Shown here piece after piece: positions 1 through 11,975 of a stretch of DNA of 64,000 bases (within the stretch, counting starts at the first letter, position 1; each line of letters opens with the position of its first letter). The notes under the pieces were generated by a model that saw only the letters and a program-made list of their open reading frames with translations, searched no databases and had not been told where the DNA came from. This DNA is from Sporodiniella umbellata (lineage: Eukaryota; Mucoromycota; Mucoromycetes; Mucorales; Rhizopodaceae), in contig JAIXMR010000133.1 in the NCBI GenBank assembly GCA_025677835.1, positions 1-64,000 on the forward strand. The letters run 5' to 3'. Made by a program: the position numbers and the translations under genes.

Positions 1-355
1 ACATGTTGAAAAAGAAAAATATCTTATCTAATGCCAGTGCTGCTAAAAACAATATAGGATATTGAATATTATCTGGAGAACAAATAGCAACAACATCTTT
101 TGGTTTCAAATTATAATCATTTTTGAAACTAGCAGCGACAGTGAGTGCTTGCTTTTTTAGTTCTCCAAAAGTCAATTGCACACTATTGTCATCCGCGTCA
201 ACATAAATTACTTCATCGTCAGACAATGTGCGATATGTATCTGTAAAGAGTATATCACTTATTGAGTCTTGACTATAGACGCGATCAATAGCATCCTTCC
301 TTTTATAAACGATCGTTTGAGGTTTATTAGGTATCAAAACACCATCCGCCAACAT
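1..355 (-). CDS. AMP-binding acyl-CoA / 4-coumarate-CoA ligase-like enzyme, N-terminal fragment cut by window edge
   Basis: The reading frame opens with ATG at 355 and stays open to base 1, giving about 118 N-terminal residues. The pattern is the usual N-terminus of the ANL (AMP-dependent synthetase/ligase) superfamily: a TFGELKKQA-like helix followed by a LKPKDVVAICSPDN strand-turn and a small-residue helix (LFLAALAL). In this family the enzyme adenylates a carboxylic acid with ATP and transfers it to CoA. The P-loop-like AMP motif and catalytic lysine would lie beyond the left edge, so substrate and targeting cannot be judged. The last codons before the edge (Phe-rich) may already be intron sequence. 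Class is likely; exact substrate is unknown. Confidence 0.7.
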   Translation of the reverse strand, partial: MLADGVLIPNKPQTIVYKRKDAIDRVYSQDSISDILFTDTYRTLSDDEVIYVDADDNSVQLTFGELKKQALTVAASFKNDYNLKPKDVVAICSPDNIQYPILFLAALALDKIFFFFNM

Positions 356-2222
356 TTTTCTTTTTTATATAATCGTCGAAAAAAACAGGTATATTAAGGT
401 TAATATATAAGCAAATTCTATCTGTTTTTATATTTTTATAAAAGCTTTAAGGTTAATGCAAAGCAGTAAATAAATGAGCTGCCCATATATCAAAATAATC
501 TGGAAGTTTTTTTTAATATTCTGTGCATATTTTATTTTAAATGCATCCAAAATAAATGCTTATCTGCACAGCATATTGCTTGATCTGCCAAGATACAAAA
601 AAAGAACAATGGATATTTTAAAACAAGCCAAAGTGTTTTCTTTTTTATGACTAGAAGTTCACAAAACATACACACTTCCACACTTTTTATTTAGCTGTAC
701 AATTTCAAAAAGAAATAACAGTGTGAAAAACAACCAAATGATTCAAGTCATGTTAGGTTACATGGTTTGACTAGATGGAGAAGTAGATGACCCAATACCT
801 TCTTGTGTTTATAGTTTAAAATAAGAAGATCAGGCACAACCACAATAAAATCTGCATGCGGTAAGCCAATGTACAGTTTAGTCTTTTTTTTTTTTAGAAA
901 ACAAGAAAGGTGATGAAGCTAAATAGCAGTTTGCACACTATTCTTAATGGTTAAAAAAAGAAAAATACAGATAGTCCGGCTAATATCTTAACAAATATAA
1001 TGTAACATTACAAAAATATAGCACAACTACCTAGGTAATGATGAAGGTGGTGACGAGGGTACATGAGGGGAAAAAACAGTATTGAAATGCAAAATCTGCT
1101 TTTATTCAAGCTACAAAGCAATTTCAAAGATTTTCTTTTAGGTGATTGAGCATATCAGTTACTCGTTTTTCATAACCCCATCTGTCATTTCATGCAATAC
1201 GTATGGGTAATACAAACATTGTCACAAAAAAGAAAAATAGAAAAATAGAAAGTTACGATCAGATAATATTAACTGTTTGTGCGTATGTTTGTGTTCCAAT
1301 GCTATTCAATACATGCTTGTGTTTTTTTTTTCTTGCTTTTTTTGGCCCAAATGGCTGATCGAATAAAAATAGAAAGACAGGCTAAAATTCATCTCCAGTT
1401 TTCCCTCCCCCCAAAAAGAAATTCCATGTAAAAAGAACGTGTATAGAGTGACAATCTTTTCCTTTTATAATTACTCTGTAACGAGAATATAAATAAAACC
1501 AAAGGAAACAAGAAAATAATCTAGATTAACTTAGTAAATCGATATCTTTAGGGAAAAAAAAGGTGCTATGACTTTTGCCTTGTTTATTGTATAATTATCT
1601 CTGAAGCTTATTTTTATAAAATAAAAAAAAGGGAGCGTTTTTACTTTTCAGGAACCATCTTTGGCAGGGAAATAAAAAAGGAGGCTTATGATTTTCAGTT
1701 TTTTTTTTTTTTTTGTTCAATTTTTGAAAAAACTATGCATTGACCAATCAAAAAAAAGTCCCAGCCGTCGGTTGTCAAGGCAAGCCAGTGGGATCATGTG
1801 GTTGTCGACAGAGGCATTCGTTGAAAAAGGCTTTCCTTTTCCTCTTTATTCTGGCCTCCATGTATATACTTTGATTATGCAATGAATTCATAAATAAAAA
1901 AGGGTCTTTTTGCTGCCAGATCAAAGACATGTACCGACCAATCTTAGTTCGAAAAAAGGGCGCCTGAATGAAAATAGACGTGCAAACACAAAGGTTAGCA
2001 AAAAAAAAAAAAATAAGAAAAAAGGGTGAAACTAAGGAATTGTAGCAACGTTGTGACATATAATTGAGTTGTATGTATTACACGCGTACAGGTGTGTAGA
2101 GAGGGGTGAAAAATGTCGACACTTTGTACCTACGAGACTTATGTATAAACGTACATTGAATAGAGACCAAAAAGAACAAAAACATAAGAGAGAAAAGAGT
2201 TTCTGTTTATTACAAAATCGAT
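356..2222. other. Intergenic region, no gene seen
   Basis: About 1.9 kb of AT-rich DNA between the ligase start and the eL31 stop. Short open frames (for example 1688-1885 on + and 1775-2059 on -) are low-complexity, have no recognisable domain and oppose each other, so I treat them as chance. The part next to 355 must hold the ligase promoter and the right end the eL31 3' UTR. No tRNA or repeat element was recognised. Confidence 0.6.
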
Positions 2223-2703
2223 TTAAGCTTCATCATCGACAACTTGGGTTTCAAGACCTAAAAATTAATGAGTATCTGTACTGCTACAATTATTTGTAAT
2301 TTTACCCTTGAAAGAAGCAACGGGAACGTAGGTAACATAAGAGTAGAGCTTTTCTTTGGCGTTTTCATCATCGTTACGCTTACGGGCGATACGGACACGG
2401 ATGCGGTGATCAGTGTGCTTAACACCACGAGCCCAGAGGGCCTTGTTCAAAGCAGAATCGATACGGACATCCTTGGTACCCATGGCCTTGGTGGCGAAAG
2501 CCTTAACAGACTTGACAGCGTGGGGAGTACGCTTTCTCAAAGATCTAATAGTTTTCGTCAATCAAAAATGTTCGATGGCTGGATTCCACATTGGTAAATC
2601 TATTTTACCTGCCAAAGACGAGCTTGTGCAAGTGAATGGTGTATTCACGAGTGACAACATCAGCGAGGGTGGAACGCTTGGGGGTCTTTTGGTCCTTGGC
2701 CAT
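2223..2703 (-). CDS. RPL31: 60S ribosomal protein eL31
   Basis: A 122-residue protein from three exons: 2609-2703, 2306-2544 and 2223-2257. The N-terminus MAKDQKTPKR leads into VVTREYTIHLHK, a hallmark of eL31. Exon 2 carries MGTKDVRIDSALNKALW, then RVRIARKRNDDE and YVTYVPVASFKG, and the last exon ends KGLETQVVDDEA. Family length is about 113-125 residues. Both introns use GT-AG and the joins restore the conserved residues across the splice. The protein sits near the polypeptide exit tunnel of the large subunit in the cytosol. Codon use (GTC, AAG, ACC) is more GC-rich than most neighbours, as expected for a highly expressed gene. Confidence 0.97.
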
Positions 2704-4334
2704 CTTTTGATAGTAAAGAGTGTAAGCGAATGGATTGGATAGATGGATGGATGTATACTTACTGTAACGTATGGATTAATAGAAAGGAAGGTTTCTGGGT
2801 ATTCCTACCTTGTGAGTCTATTTCAACTCTTGCGCTCATTCAAAAAATAATCACCCAAAAAAAAAACTGTCCGGTCAGCAAGCGGTGTTTTAAAAAACAG
2901 AAAGGCCCCCCTTTGATTGTTGACAGCAACTGTTAAAATTAAAAAAAGAAAATTTTCATGTAGCCAAAACAAGCAATGAAGAGCGACCAATAAAACAGGA
3001 ACCCTTTTGGTACGTATACTCTTCAATATAAAAATAGACCCAAGCAAATCAGGAGTGCGACTATTTCTATTTGAAAGGACATTCTTTGTTATAAAAACCA
3101 TTTGTCTCCTTTTTTTGTTCTTGGTAAAAAAAAAAAAAAAATGCCCTCTGCAAAGCCAATCTGTGATTTTCTATTGCAACCAAAATAAAAAATGGGAGGA
3201 ATTTTTGCTATTTTATTTTTTTATTTTTTTAGGTTTTAAGCAAGATTGGGTTCTAAGAGATGATTGCTCAACAAGTTTTAAAAAGAGATTCTATCAGTGC
3301 TTTTCTCCTCTTTTGTACATCTGCCACTTGTATAAGAAACACGTTTTTGTGCACTCTGAAGTGTTGGCAAGAATCCAAAGCCAGCAATGCTAGCATTTGT
3401 ACACCTTTATGTGTCTTATTTGGGTAAGCGACATTTTAAGGGAGGCTATAATAATAATAAAACCCAATTTGAACAGGAGACAAACCCAAAAGTGGTGAAT
3501 TAAAATACAAGAGCAAAGAGTTAAACAAAAAGAGTTAGGTTGAAGCACGAGGTCATGCATTCTATTTTATCGCAGAACTCCCCTCTTTGATCTAATAAGC
3601 AATAGGAGATGAATGTAAATATCAAGTATTTCTATAGAAAAAAAACAGTAGATGAGTCAAACGTGTAACCAAAGGCTTAGAGTGCACCACTGTTTAGGGA
3701 GCCTTGCCTAGACAATGCCATGGATAGAGCTTGGCTTGGCTGGATAGGAGAGTCTAAATATACATTTTGGTTATATAGAAACTCTATATGGCTTATGCAT
3801 GTAACATTCGCTCGAAAGAAATCTTGATTTGCTTGTTTTAATCGCTTCTATTCTTTGGCTCTCTGATCTATCTCCACGCTGTCTCTTCTCCCTTTCAAAC
3901 TTTTTTTTTCCTTTCTCTGCCCCTTGATCTTAAATTAGTAAATTTTGTTTATTAGTAATGTTGGCTGGCAAAGAATTAAAACCAACACGCACACTTGCAC
4001 ACTCTGACCACGCGTATTTTTGTATAGCTTAGCCGGCGTGTACAAACGCTCTTTTTTTTTCTGTACTCCCCTCTTTCTTTATATAACAAATAGAAAAAAA
4101 GAGTCGATCAATCTATTTTATTAAAGCAAATCTAAATTACTATAAAAAAGGAAACACTTTGATCACCTTTTTTATCCTCTTTTTTTTCTTTTCTTTTTTC
4201 TTTTTCTTTTTAATCTCTTTTCTTTCTTTATTATTTCCAATTCTTTTTCATAAAGCAATTTCCCTTCTTTTATAGAAACACAGATAAAAAAAGGATAATA
4301 AAAACCACTAAAATTGAAAAAAAAAAAAAAAGCT
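2704..4334. other. Divergent intergenic region between eL31 and the C2H2 gene
   Basis: About 1.6 kb separating two genes read outward, so it contains both promoters. Pyrimidine-rich tracts (about 4080-4290) lie just upstream of the C2H2 start codon. An open frame at 3007-3393 (+) is of low complexity with homopolymer lysine and phenylalanine and was not accepted. No RNA gene recognised. Confidence 0.6.
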
Positions 4335-6159
4335 ATGAACAATCAATTATCTGCAGACTACGAACACCAAAATACATGTTTGATGTCCGAAAAATTGCCC
4401 GGCATTGACACTCTTCCTAAACTCGACGAAACCTTTCAGGACAAGGAAAGTGAGCTTTCCAGCACCCAAGGCTATTTACCGCCTCCAGGCTACTCTTTTC
4501 ATAGTCTGCAACCACCCTATTACAGTGAAGAGATCTCGCCCCCTTTAACACCTGCTGTGTCTCCTTCGTCTGTCCTGTTGGATTCCATGCAGTTCAAGCG
4601 AAAGTTTTCGATCGATGTGGGTCCTTTTGGTTTTGGTACTCATATACCTTCTGCTATGCAGCCTAGCCATGGAGAAGATGCTGATGCTTTCCGTCGCAGT
4701 TCTTGCTCTGCCATGTCCATAGAAGAGTACCCCACCGAGTCCACACGTCCCCTACCCAGTCACGAGTACTATATGAACGAGGATACCTCTTTGAACCATT
4801 CATTGGATCGTTCAGATATTACTTCCCCTGAAGTCTCTTCTCAATCTGGTAAGCGCCGTGGTTCGCGTGCTCATCTCCAAGGTCCTTCCACTCAGCACAA
4901 ACACGGATGCACCTACCCTTTCTGTACCTGGAGCTTCAAGCGTTACGAACATCTCAAACGCCATCTCTTGGTTCATACCGGCAAACGACCTCATGCATGT
5001 CATTTCCCTGGCTGTGGTAAGCGATTCAGTCGCTCCGACAACTACCATGCTCATTACCGCACCCATACCAAAAAGTTGCAACAGCAACAACACAAAAAGA
5101 CCTTACCTGCCTCTACTGCTGCCGCTGCTTCTGTGGCTGCCACAGCTGCTGCTGCTGTAGCCTCTGTCAACCAAACCGCGGGTAACAACAACAATAGTAT
5201 GACCCCCGCTCCTCAGGTATTCGATGAGCGATCTGCTTATTTTGCCAAGCAACATTTTGATATGAACTATCCAGATATCTATGGCCATCACTACCATCAT
5301 CATCACCATCATCACCATCCACCATCTCAACAACCATCTCAACAACCTCATAGCCGTCATCATCATCATCATCATCATCACAACAGTAACAGTAACAATA
5401 CGGCGACTATCAACGCTATTACCTCTCCACGTAATAGTTTCCCAGAGGTAACACTGTTTTTTCAATACACCTTTTAGCCTAAACTAACGTATGTTATAGG
5501 AAAGTACGGCTTATGGTTTGCGTCATATGAATACCTTTGATATGCCCTCATCGCATGTGCCTTCTCTTTTGAATCATGAGGTGGCTCCACCCACCAACTT
5601 TTTTCCTCAAGAGAGCGACAGAAACTTTGGCTATCCTATGAACCCTTTGATGTCAGCCGCCGCCGCTGCCGCTGCGGCAGCAGCAGCCAACACTGCCTAC
5701 GGTTACCCTCCATATATGACACCAACATCTACCCATATTACTTCACCTCATACGACAAGCAGTCTTTCCCCTTCGCCTCGAGCTGAGGCCGGCCGTCGTA
5801 CATCCACCAGTCATGGTATGGCTAGTACAAAATCGCATGTGTGTCCGATTCCGCAATGCCAACGTAGCTTCAAGCGGCTCGAACACTTGAAACGCCATAT
5901 GCGTATCCATACCTTAGAAAGGCCTTTCACATGCTCTTTCCCCAACTGCCACAAGACTTTTTCTCGTTCAGACAATCTATCACAACATATGAAAACGCAT
6001 CAACGTACAGAAGACCGCCGTCGAAGACAACAACAGCCTTCGCAAGAATTTAATATGAATAAACCACAAGACCTATCTCATGAATCCACAACCCCTATGC
6101 TTAACTCTATGGTCGGTATCTCCTGGCATTCGGCCAACACGGGTACCGTGGGTTGTTAA
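4335..6159 (+). CDS. C2H2 zinc-finger transcription factor with two separated finger pairs
   Basis: 590 residues from exons 4335-5447 and 5500-6159; the 52-nt intron has a CTAAC branch point. The start is the ATG at 4335 just after an A-run. The first finger pair spans about residues 192-244 (C192-x4-C197...H210-x3-H214; C222-x4-C227...H240-x3-H244) and contains [10 protein letters not shown] and KRFSRSDN. The second pair begins near C486 and contains [14 protein letters not shown] and [14 protein letters not shown]. This EHLKRH plus SRSDNL arrangement is known from Msn2/Ste12-type fungal fingers, which bind short GC-rich or stress-type sites. Between the pairs lie poly-Ala, poly-Gln and poly-His stretches. 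It is a nuclear DNA-binding regulator; targets unknown. A one-to-one yeast orthologue cannot be named. Confidence 0.9.
5280..5392 (+). repeat. CAT/CAC triplet repeats coding for poly-histidine
   Basis: Two CAT/CAC-rich tracts (around 5293-5322 and 5357-5384) inside exon 1 of the C2H2 gene encode runs of eight or nine histidines, separated by Gln/Pro/Ser. Poly-His and poly-Gln runs are common in fungal regulators and are prone to length variation. Confidence 0.85.
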
Positions 6160-6357
6160 AGAACAACTCCTCCGCTATCTCTTTCTTTTTTATATATCCA
6201 AACATAACCTTTTTATTCTATCATCCTTTTTATGCACATCAACACACATATCAACATACACACACACACACACACACACATATATCAACATACACTCCAT
6301 ACTTTTATCTTTAAAAAAAAAAAAAAAAATTAAAGGAGATTCAAGAGAAAGAGGAGT

Positions 6358-6385
6358 GGTAGTAGTAGTAGTAGTAGTAGTAGTA
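6358..6385. repeat. (GTA)n trinucleotide microsatellite
   Basis: About nine consecutive GTA/TAG units in the 3' flank of the C2H2 gene; a simple sequence repeat with no coding role. Confidence 0.9.
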
Positions 6386-6524
6386 ATGGTCAATCAGTAA
6401 AAGGCTCTCTGCTCAAGGTATAGGAGAGACATTCAAAACAAGCCAACTTATGAACCCTTCCCCTATTTTTATTATTGTTATTATTTATTTTATTTTACTC
6501 TCCTCTTTTTTTAAACAACCTCTG

Positions 6525-6559
<35 letters not shown>
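6525..6559. repeat. (ATT)n trinucleotide microsatellite
   Basis: About eleven ATT units in the same 3' flank; a simple sequence repeat likely to be length-polymorphic. Confidence 0.9.
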
Positions 6560-6972
6560 CATTTTGTATAGAATTCACTTTTTATGCTCTCTCCTCTCTC
6601 ATCTCTTTTCACTCCCCCCTTTTTTTTTTCTTTTTGGTTTTTACCCATTTATTTTTATGAAGCATTCAACTACATCCCATATCTCCCTAAAGTCCCTTTT
6701 TCTTTTTCTTTTCTTTCCTCCCCTATAATCATCCCCCATCGCCCTCCTCTTTTTTTTTTTTGAAAAGAAAAAATCGTTAAAATACATATAAAAAATAAAA
6801 TAAAGATACGTAAAAGAAGGCTCCTTGCATCTCTTTGATACACAAAAGTCGTTTGTCTTTTGGTACTGCTCCTTTAAGATTTCAAACTCTATTGAACCAG
6901 CTTTCCTTTCAGAGTGAGTATATTTTTTTTTTTTCAATAAAAGTGGGAATAAATAAGTTTTTATTATGGTTT

Positions 6973-8495
6973 CTAAAAAGTACGATATTCTTGTTCTTGG
7001 ATAGATTGCTGTTGTTGTTCATTCACCAAGAGAGTATCGATCTCTGGATTGGTCTGGACAGGCAAAACCGTCTCTGTATATTTGTGAGCAGGGATACGGA
7101 AGCATTGAATACCCAAGAAATCGCAAAAGGCTTGAATCACTTGAGTAGCCCGAATATAATATCTTGCCATGGTCAAAATACTCAGGATCCATAAAACTGA
7201 ATATTCAGGAAATTCTCTATACGGACATGTTTGTATCGTTTACATTGATGATTGTTGTTGTGTGTGTTACCTGTCAAAATAACTCAACATGCTTAACAAG
7301 GTCATAGAGCCTAAACTATAATAAATACTTTTAAATTTAGGAAATGCAGATTTAGTCAGATGAGCCAAGATGATATCAGAGGCCATTTCGCCAAATAAAT
7401 AGCCCACAAAGATACTGAACAGGATAAAATGTTCATCCACAAACAAAGTCGATCCAGGTGCTTTTAACCAGAGACAGATAAACAGGGTACAAACCAAAAA
7501 GGGTGCAAATACATCCACCAATCCTTTCGTCACATTCATTCTCTTTTCTTCGCAGGCTTTGATGATCGCATACACACTTTGGGATAAAGGTTATTACTAG
7601 TGCTGTCCACAGTCGCCTTCTTGACTTACCTCACCGGTAACTGTGTCAATAAAAAGAAAAACACCATGCCGTACACAAACACATTGGCTGCTGTGGTGCC
7701 TTTAGGTAAAACTGCTCCTAACCAGCTCAAGGATGGTACATCTAAAAGTGCTACATGCCATGACTCAGGTCCTATATATACATATAAATACATATCTTTA
7801 TATATATATACATACCATAGAAACCAGACCAAAGAAAAGCAAGACAGGTAATAATAATACCTTCAGTGGGACCATTTACATAACCTAGATAGAGTACACC
7901 TGTATAGTATTCTTCTGCTGTCGACATATAAAACCCAGTCACGGTCACATAGAGCAAGACAGCGGCAGGGACCGAATGACCCAAACCCAGTGCTGCTGCC
8001 TGTAAGAGTGCGACATAGGTACAGTTGATAGCATCACATCCATGATCAAAAAGTTCTCCTAAAGGCGAGGAGGTCTGTGTACGTCGTGCTTGGCGACCAT
8101 CCACATTATCAAAAGTGGAATAGAGCCATAGCCCAACAGCAAAACTAATGTAGATCCAGCTCGCTCCTTCTGTGTTTAAATCAGGTATATAAACACAAGT
8201 CAAAACCACATTGAAGATCATAAAGAAAAGCCCAATCAACGTAATCAGGTTGGGTCTATTATGATAGAGTTGAATAAATTTTACTGTCTAGATATCTATG
8301 TGTCTGCACCTACGCTAACCAACGAGGAAAGAGAGTAATCGCATAATCCCAATAGGGTTTCAGTATATAATGCGTAATTAAGGATTTATCCACAGCTCCA
8401 TATTTATAAAGTCGAAGGTTTTTGAGCTGTGAATCTTGTAAATAATCCATATAAGCCGGTCTCAAACTACTAAAGCCGCCCATTCTATATTTCAA
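6973..8495 (-). CDS. EPT1: sn-1,2-diacylglycerol choline/ethanolamine phosphotransferase (CDP-alcohol phosphotransferase)
   Basis: 437 residues from five exons: 8314-8495, 7816-8255, 7630-7771, 7271-7576 and 6973-7216. It transfers phosphocholine or phosphoethanolamine from the CDP-alcohol to diacylglycerol, the last Kennedy-pathway step, in ER/Golgi membranes. The full CDP-alcohol motif is present: D113-G114-x2-A117-R118-x8-G127-x3-D131-x3-D135, with a further D110. The exon 1/2 junction restores the family stretch WLAPNLITLIG, and exon 5 carries LWILSILTMARYYI and ends near the conserved Phe-Arg-Ile. About eight hydrophobic segments follow the motif. Length matches fungal Cpt1/Ept1 (about 390-440). 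Head-group preference cannot be read from sequence, so the EPT1 symbol stands for EPT1/CPT1. Divergent from the phospholipase B gene. Confidence 0.94.
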
Positions 8496-9333
8496 ACAAT
8501 AATAAAATAAAGGAGAGAAAAAAGTTTTTTCTATTTTTTATTTTAGAAAACATAATCGATAGAGACTCCAACTCCGATATGTGGTGTTACTCTACATCAA
8601 GAGAACAAAAGTTCAAAAGTCTATCTAGAATACAAATTCTTATTTTTTAGTGACGTTTTCTTACAACAATAACCAATCACATTCATCCCAAGTCATCTCT
8701 AGAAAGATACTGTACCAAAGTTTTCTGACATCCAAACTTACTGAGCTACAAACTAAGCTTGATCTTTTATACTGCTAAACGAATGACCAGCAAGTAAAAA
8801 TAAAGAATAAAACAAAAAAATAAAGGCCGGTAAGAGTGAAAGAAAAAGAATAGATGGATATGTTTTTGAGGGGACACAGAGCTGTCATTTTTCAAGCATT
8901 CTTTCCAAATCGACGTACGGCATCGTAAGGGTGAATAATTAACCATATATACTCTATGTATAGCATTGTGACTGGAAACTCTTTTTATAAAGCAGAGACA
9001 TATAGTATTTGTTTTTGTAAGTCTTATGGATCAGAAAGTATAATTTATGAGGAAAACTCTTGGAAGCTTCTTTTATGTATATATATATATATACAAACTC
9101 AAAGCAACCTAACATTCTTTAAGCTTATCTAATCGTATTTTATTTTCGCTGGAATAAAACAATAAAGAATAAAAAAATTCATTTGTCAAGACTTTAAAAA
9201 AGTTTAATGCGTTTTTTTTTTTTTTTCAGGTACACATAGTTTTATGTACGTTCCTTGGGATAGAAAAAGGGTAAAGAAAAACAAAATTGTTATTTGCTTT
9301 TTCTTTTTCTTTTATAACAATAATAGTAAAAAA
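8496..9333. promoter_or_regulatory. Divergent promoter region between EPT1-like and phospholipase B genes
   Basis: 838 bp separate the two start codons, so both promoters lie here. A short (TA)n tract occurs at about 9078-9092 and a T-run at 9211-9226, close to the phospholipase start. No specific operator could be identified. Confidence 0.5.
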
Positions 9334-10274
9334 ATGAAATACTTGTTTTTACTTGGCTGTATTGGTCTTGTCTCAGCCCAAGTGGATTCGATTGAAAAGT
9401 GCCCTAGTCTGAAACCCAGAAATTCATCTGATGTGGATGTAACAGACCTTCGTGTGGACGATATCAAAGTGATCGCTGCTTTAGGTGATAGGTATAAGCC
9501 CTGCGGCGTTTTGTCGTTTAATTAATTATGATCATTTAAAGTATGACAGCTGGATTTGATATGTTCAATGTAGATAACAATGCGCCTATCGATATTTTTC
9601 AGGCTGGATTGTTTAAAGAATACCGCGGTCAAAGTTTTTCTTTGGGCGGAGACCCAGGAGCTTTTTCGATTGCTAATTTCGTTCAGCATTATAGCCCATT
9701 ACTGTATGGGGCTTCTATCTCAAGCCACATGGGAACGGTCTGCTTGGGAAAACTCTGTAAAGACACCTTTGATCAATGTAAGTCTCTACAAACAAAAATC
9801 GTCCTTTCTTCCCTCTCTTCTTTTTTTGCACATCTAAACATATCTACATCAAGATCATCCCGACAAAGACAACCTTAACGTTGCTCTCAGTGGTGCACTG
9901 GCATTGAATTTGGATTTTGAAATCGATTATCTTATTTCTCGTGAAGTATATATACTTTGATATATACATTGTCCCAAAAACAAAAAAAAGCTTATATTTT
10001 TTACTTTTCAAAGGTTTAAACAATCTTTATTCTATCTCAGGTCGCTATCATAGTGATTGGAAAATGATCAATTTCTTGATTGGAGGTAATAATTGGAAAA
10101 CAAAAAGAAAACCGAGTACCAACACACAGATTAGCAAACGATCAATGTTCTTCTTGTGGGAAACTACATGCAATAGAAACAACACCAGAAGCATTTGGTA
10201 ATTATGTTGATTTGGCTATTCAGCGCATCAAAAAAGAGATTCCAAAAGTGATCATCAACCTGTGTAATAGCAAC

Positions 10275-10305
<31 letters not shown>

Positions 10306-11073
10306 GACTTTGTCTTTTGATTCAATAGTGGGCCCTGTTAAAGTGGGCGGTTTATATGATATTGTTGGAAAAGCTAGAAAATACTGTAAAGAGCGATTTC
10401 TTTTATATAACGAACACGAATGCGAATGCTATGAGGAAATGAAATTTGAAGAGATGAACTGGCTAAGCGAAGGTACAGTCAATTTTTGCCTCTTCCCCCA
10501 TTTTTTTTTTTTTGAAATATATGTAAATTTCCTGTTTTATTCATAGTCTTGTTTATCATAAAGCGTATAGCCAAAAGATTGAAGCCCTTAGTTTAAAATA
10601 TGCAGCGAAACCAGGAGATACATTTGGTGTCATGTATAGCCCACTGCATTTCAATACAAGTTCGTTTCCAATTGATACTATCAGGTATATAGAGAGATGT
10701 CAAAAAAAAAAAAAAAGCAAAACTAATTTTTTTTTTTTTTTTTTTTTTTGGATTAGCAACGTAGACTGTTTTCATTTTAGTCTTCAGGCACACCAATGGA
10801 TGGCCAAGGTAACGTTTTTTACTGTCATTATTCTCTATTTTTGTTTGTAAAACTAAGTTTTTAATAGACTATTTGGAACCAGATGTTTACAACTAGGGCT
10901 TTTAAACCTACAAATTCTAATTACGACCCTGATCTAGAGGTAAGAGGCAATTACTGCTTTCCTTTCCCCCCCCTTTTTTATTTGTTGTTTGTAAAAAATA
11001 AATGTTTGCATGATAGGTTCGCTGCCCTACTTTGGACGATCGATTTCCCATCATAGTTGCCAAAGGCCACTGA
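9334..11073 (+). CDS. Secreted GDSL-type phospholipase B
   Basis: 375 residues from ten exons: 9334-9491, 9542-9777, 9854-9940, 10014-10085, 10135-10263, 10329-10472, 10564-10684, 10757-10808, 10868-10939, 11017-11073. A signal peptide (KYLFLLGCIGLVSA, cleavage before Q) opens the protein. The nucleophile is S53 in ALGDSMTAGF, the block III residues are G184-A185-N186-D187, and the catalytic Asp/His are D319 and H322 in VDCFHFS. This layout is that of phospholipase B1-like SGNH hydrolases, which deacylate phospholipids outside the cell or in the secretory route. The exon 3 donor (after 9940, GTGAAG) is the least certain junction; it was chosen because only it keeps the frame. Introns contain long A or T runs, including about 29 A in intron 5. 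Confidence 0.9.
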
Positions 11074-11932
11074 CCTTATTTTTCTAAAAAGGGTCGTTTA
11101 TCTAATCAATTAAAACAAAGAAAAAGGCTTATTTAGATAGTTATGATAAGTACTTATTGTCCTTTCCTTTTTTTGAAAAAAAAAAGTGTATATAATACGG
11201 CTCTAAACCGGGAATCAAAAATACTCAGGTTATACTTCTTTTACAGCTTCAAAAACGCAAATTGTGACGAAAAGGAAAAAGTAGTTTTTGATTACGTAAA
11301 GGACAAGCGCTATCTTTCCATTTCATCATCGGACGCGTTTTTAATAGGGGAGTGGGAGGAGAGTTTAACTGGTCTTTTACAACAAAACACGCCTACGCAC
11401 ACAGACAAAAAAAAGTATGGATGCTCTGGTCAGCAAGCTTTTGGTTGCCTAAAGGATGTGTTACTCAAGATGTCTGTATATAATACGCCTAGACAAAAGA
11501 GTCTAAATTTGAATACAATGTGTGAGCTTGTGCTACCTCCTGTATCCTGGGAGGTTATTTTTAATTGAAAGGACGTCACTGAGAGAAAAGTATTCAGGTA
11601 CCAGGAAAACCCAGCTACCTTAGATCCAAAGGTAGTCAGGTAAAGAAAAGCCATTTTATAACAGTCTTTCAAAAACACCCCCTGAAAAGAAAACTCAACT
11701 ATTCGATCAATTTAAAATCGAGATAGTTTTTGTATATAAAAAAAATATTAAGAATAAAACAATGAATAGAGATTAAACATCCAAAATAGGAACGTGTGGG
11801 TTAAAAGGTCGGTGAGCTGAGATTGAAAGCTTGTTGAAATGAAATGAAAACTGCAACTTGGCACATGGAACAATGTAATCCTTATTTTACATACATTTTA
11901 AGTTTAGCCTTTTCTCTTAAATAATTACATCT

Positions 11933-11975
<43 letters not shown>

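Larger units (their letters stand above)
6160..6972. other. 3' flank between convergent C2H2 and phosphotransferase genes, with microsatellites
   Basis: About 0.8 kb between two facing stop codons. It holds a (CA)n tract near 6256-6281, an A-run near 6313-6329, a (GTA/TAG)n tract at about 6358-6385 and an (ATT)n tract at about 6525-6559. The open frames across it are translations of these repeats. No gene is supported. Confidence 0.75.

Noticed and set aside
3007..3393. 128-codon frame on + strand
   Set aside because: Low-complexity Lys/Phe translation of A and T runs; no domain; no splice partners.
5103..5465. 120-codon antisense frame of Met/Val-rich sequence
   Set aside because: It is the reverse complement of CAT/CAC poly-histidine codons in the C2H2 gene.
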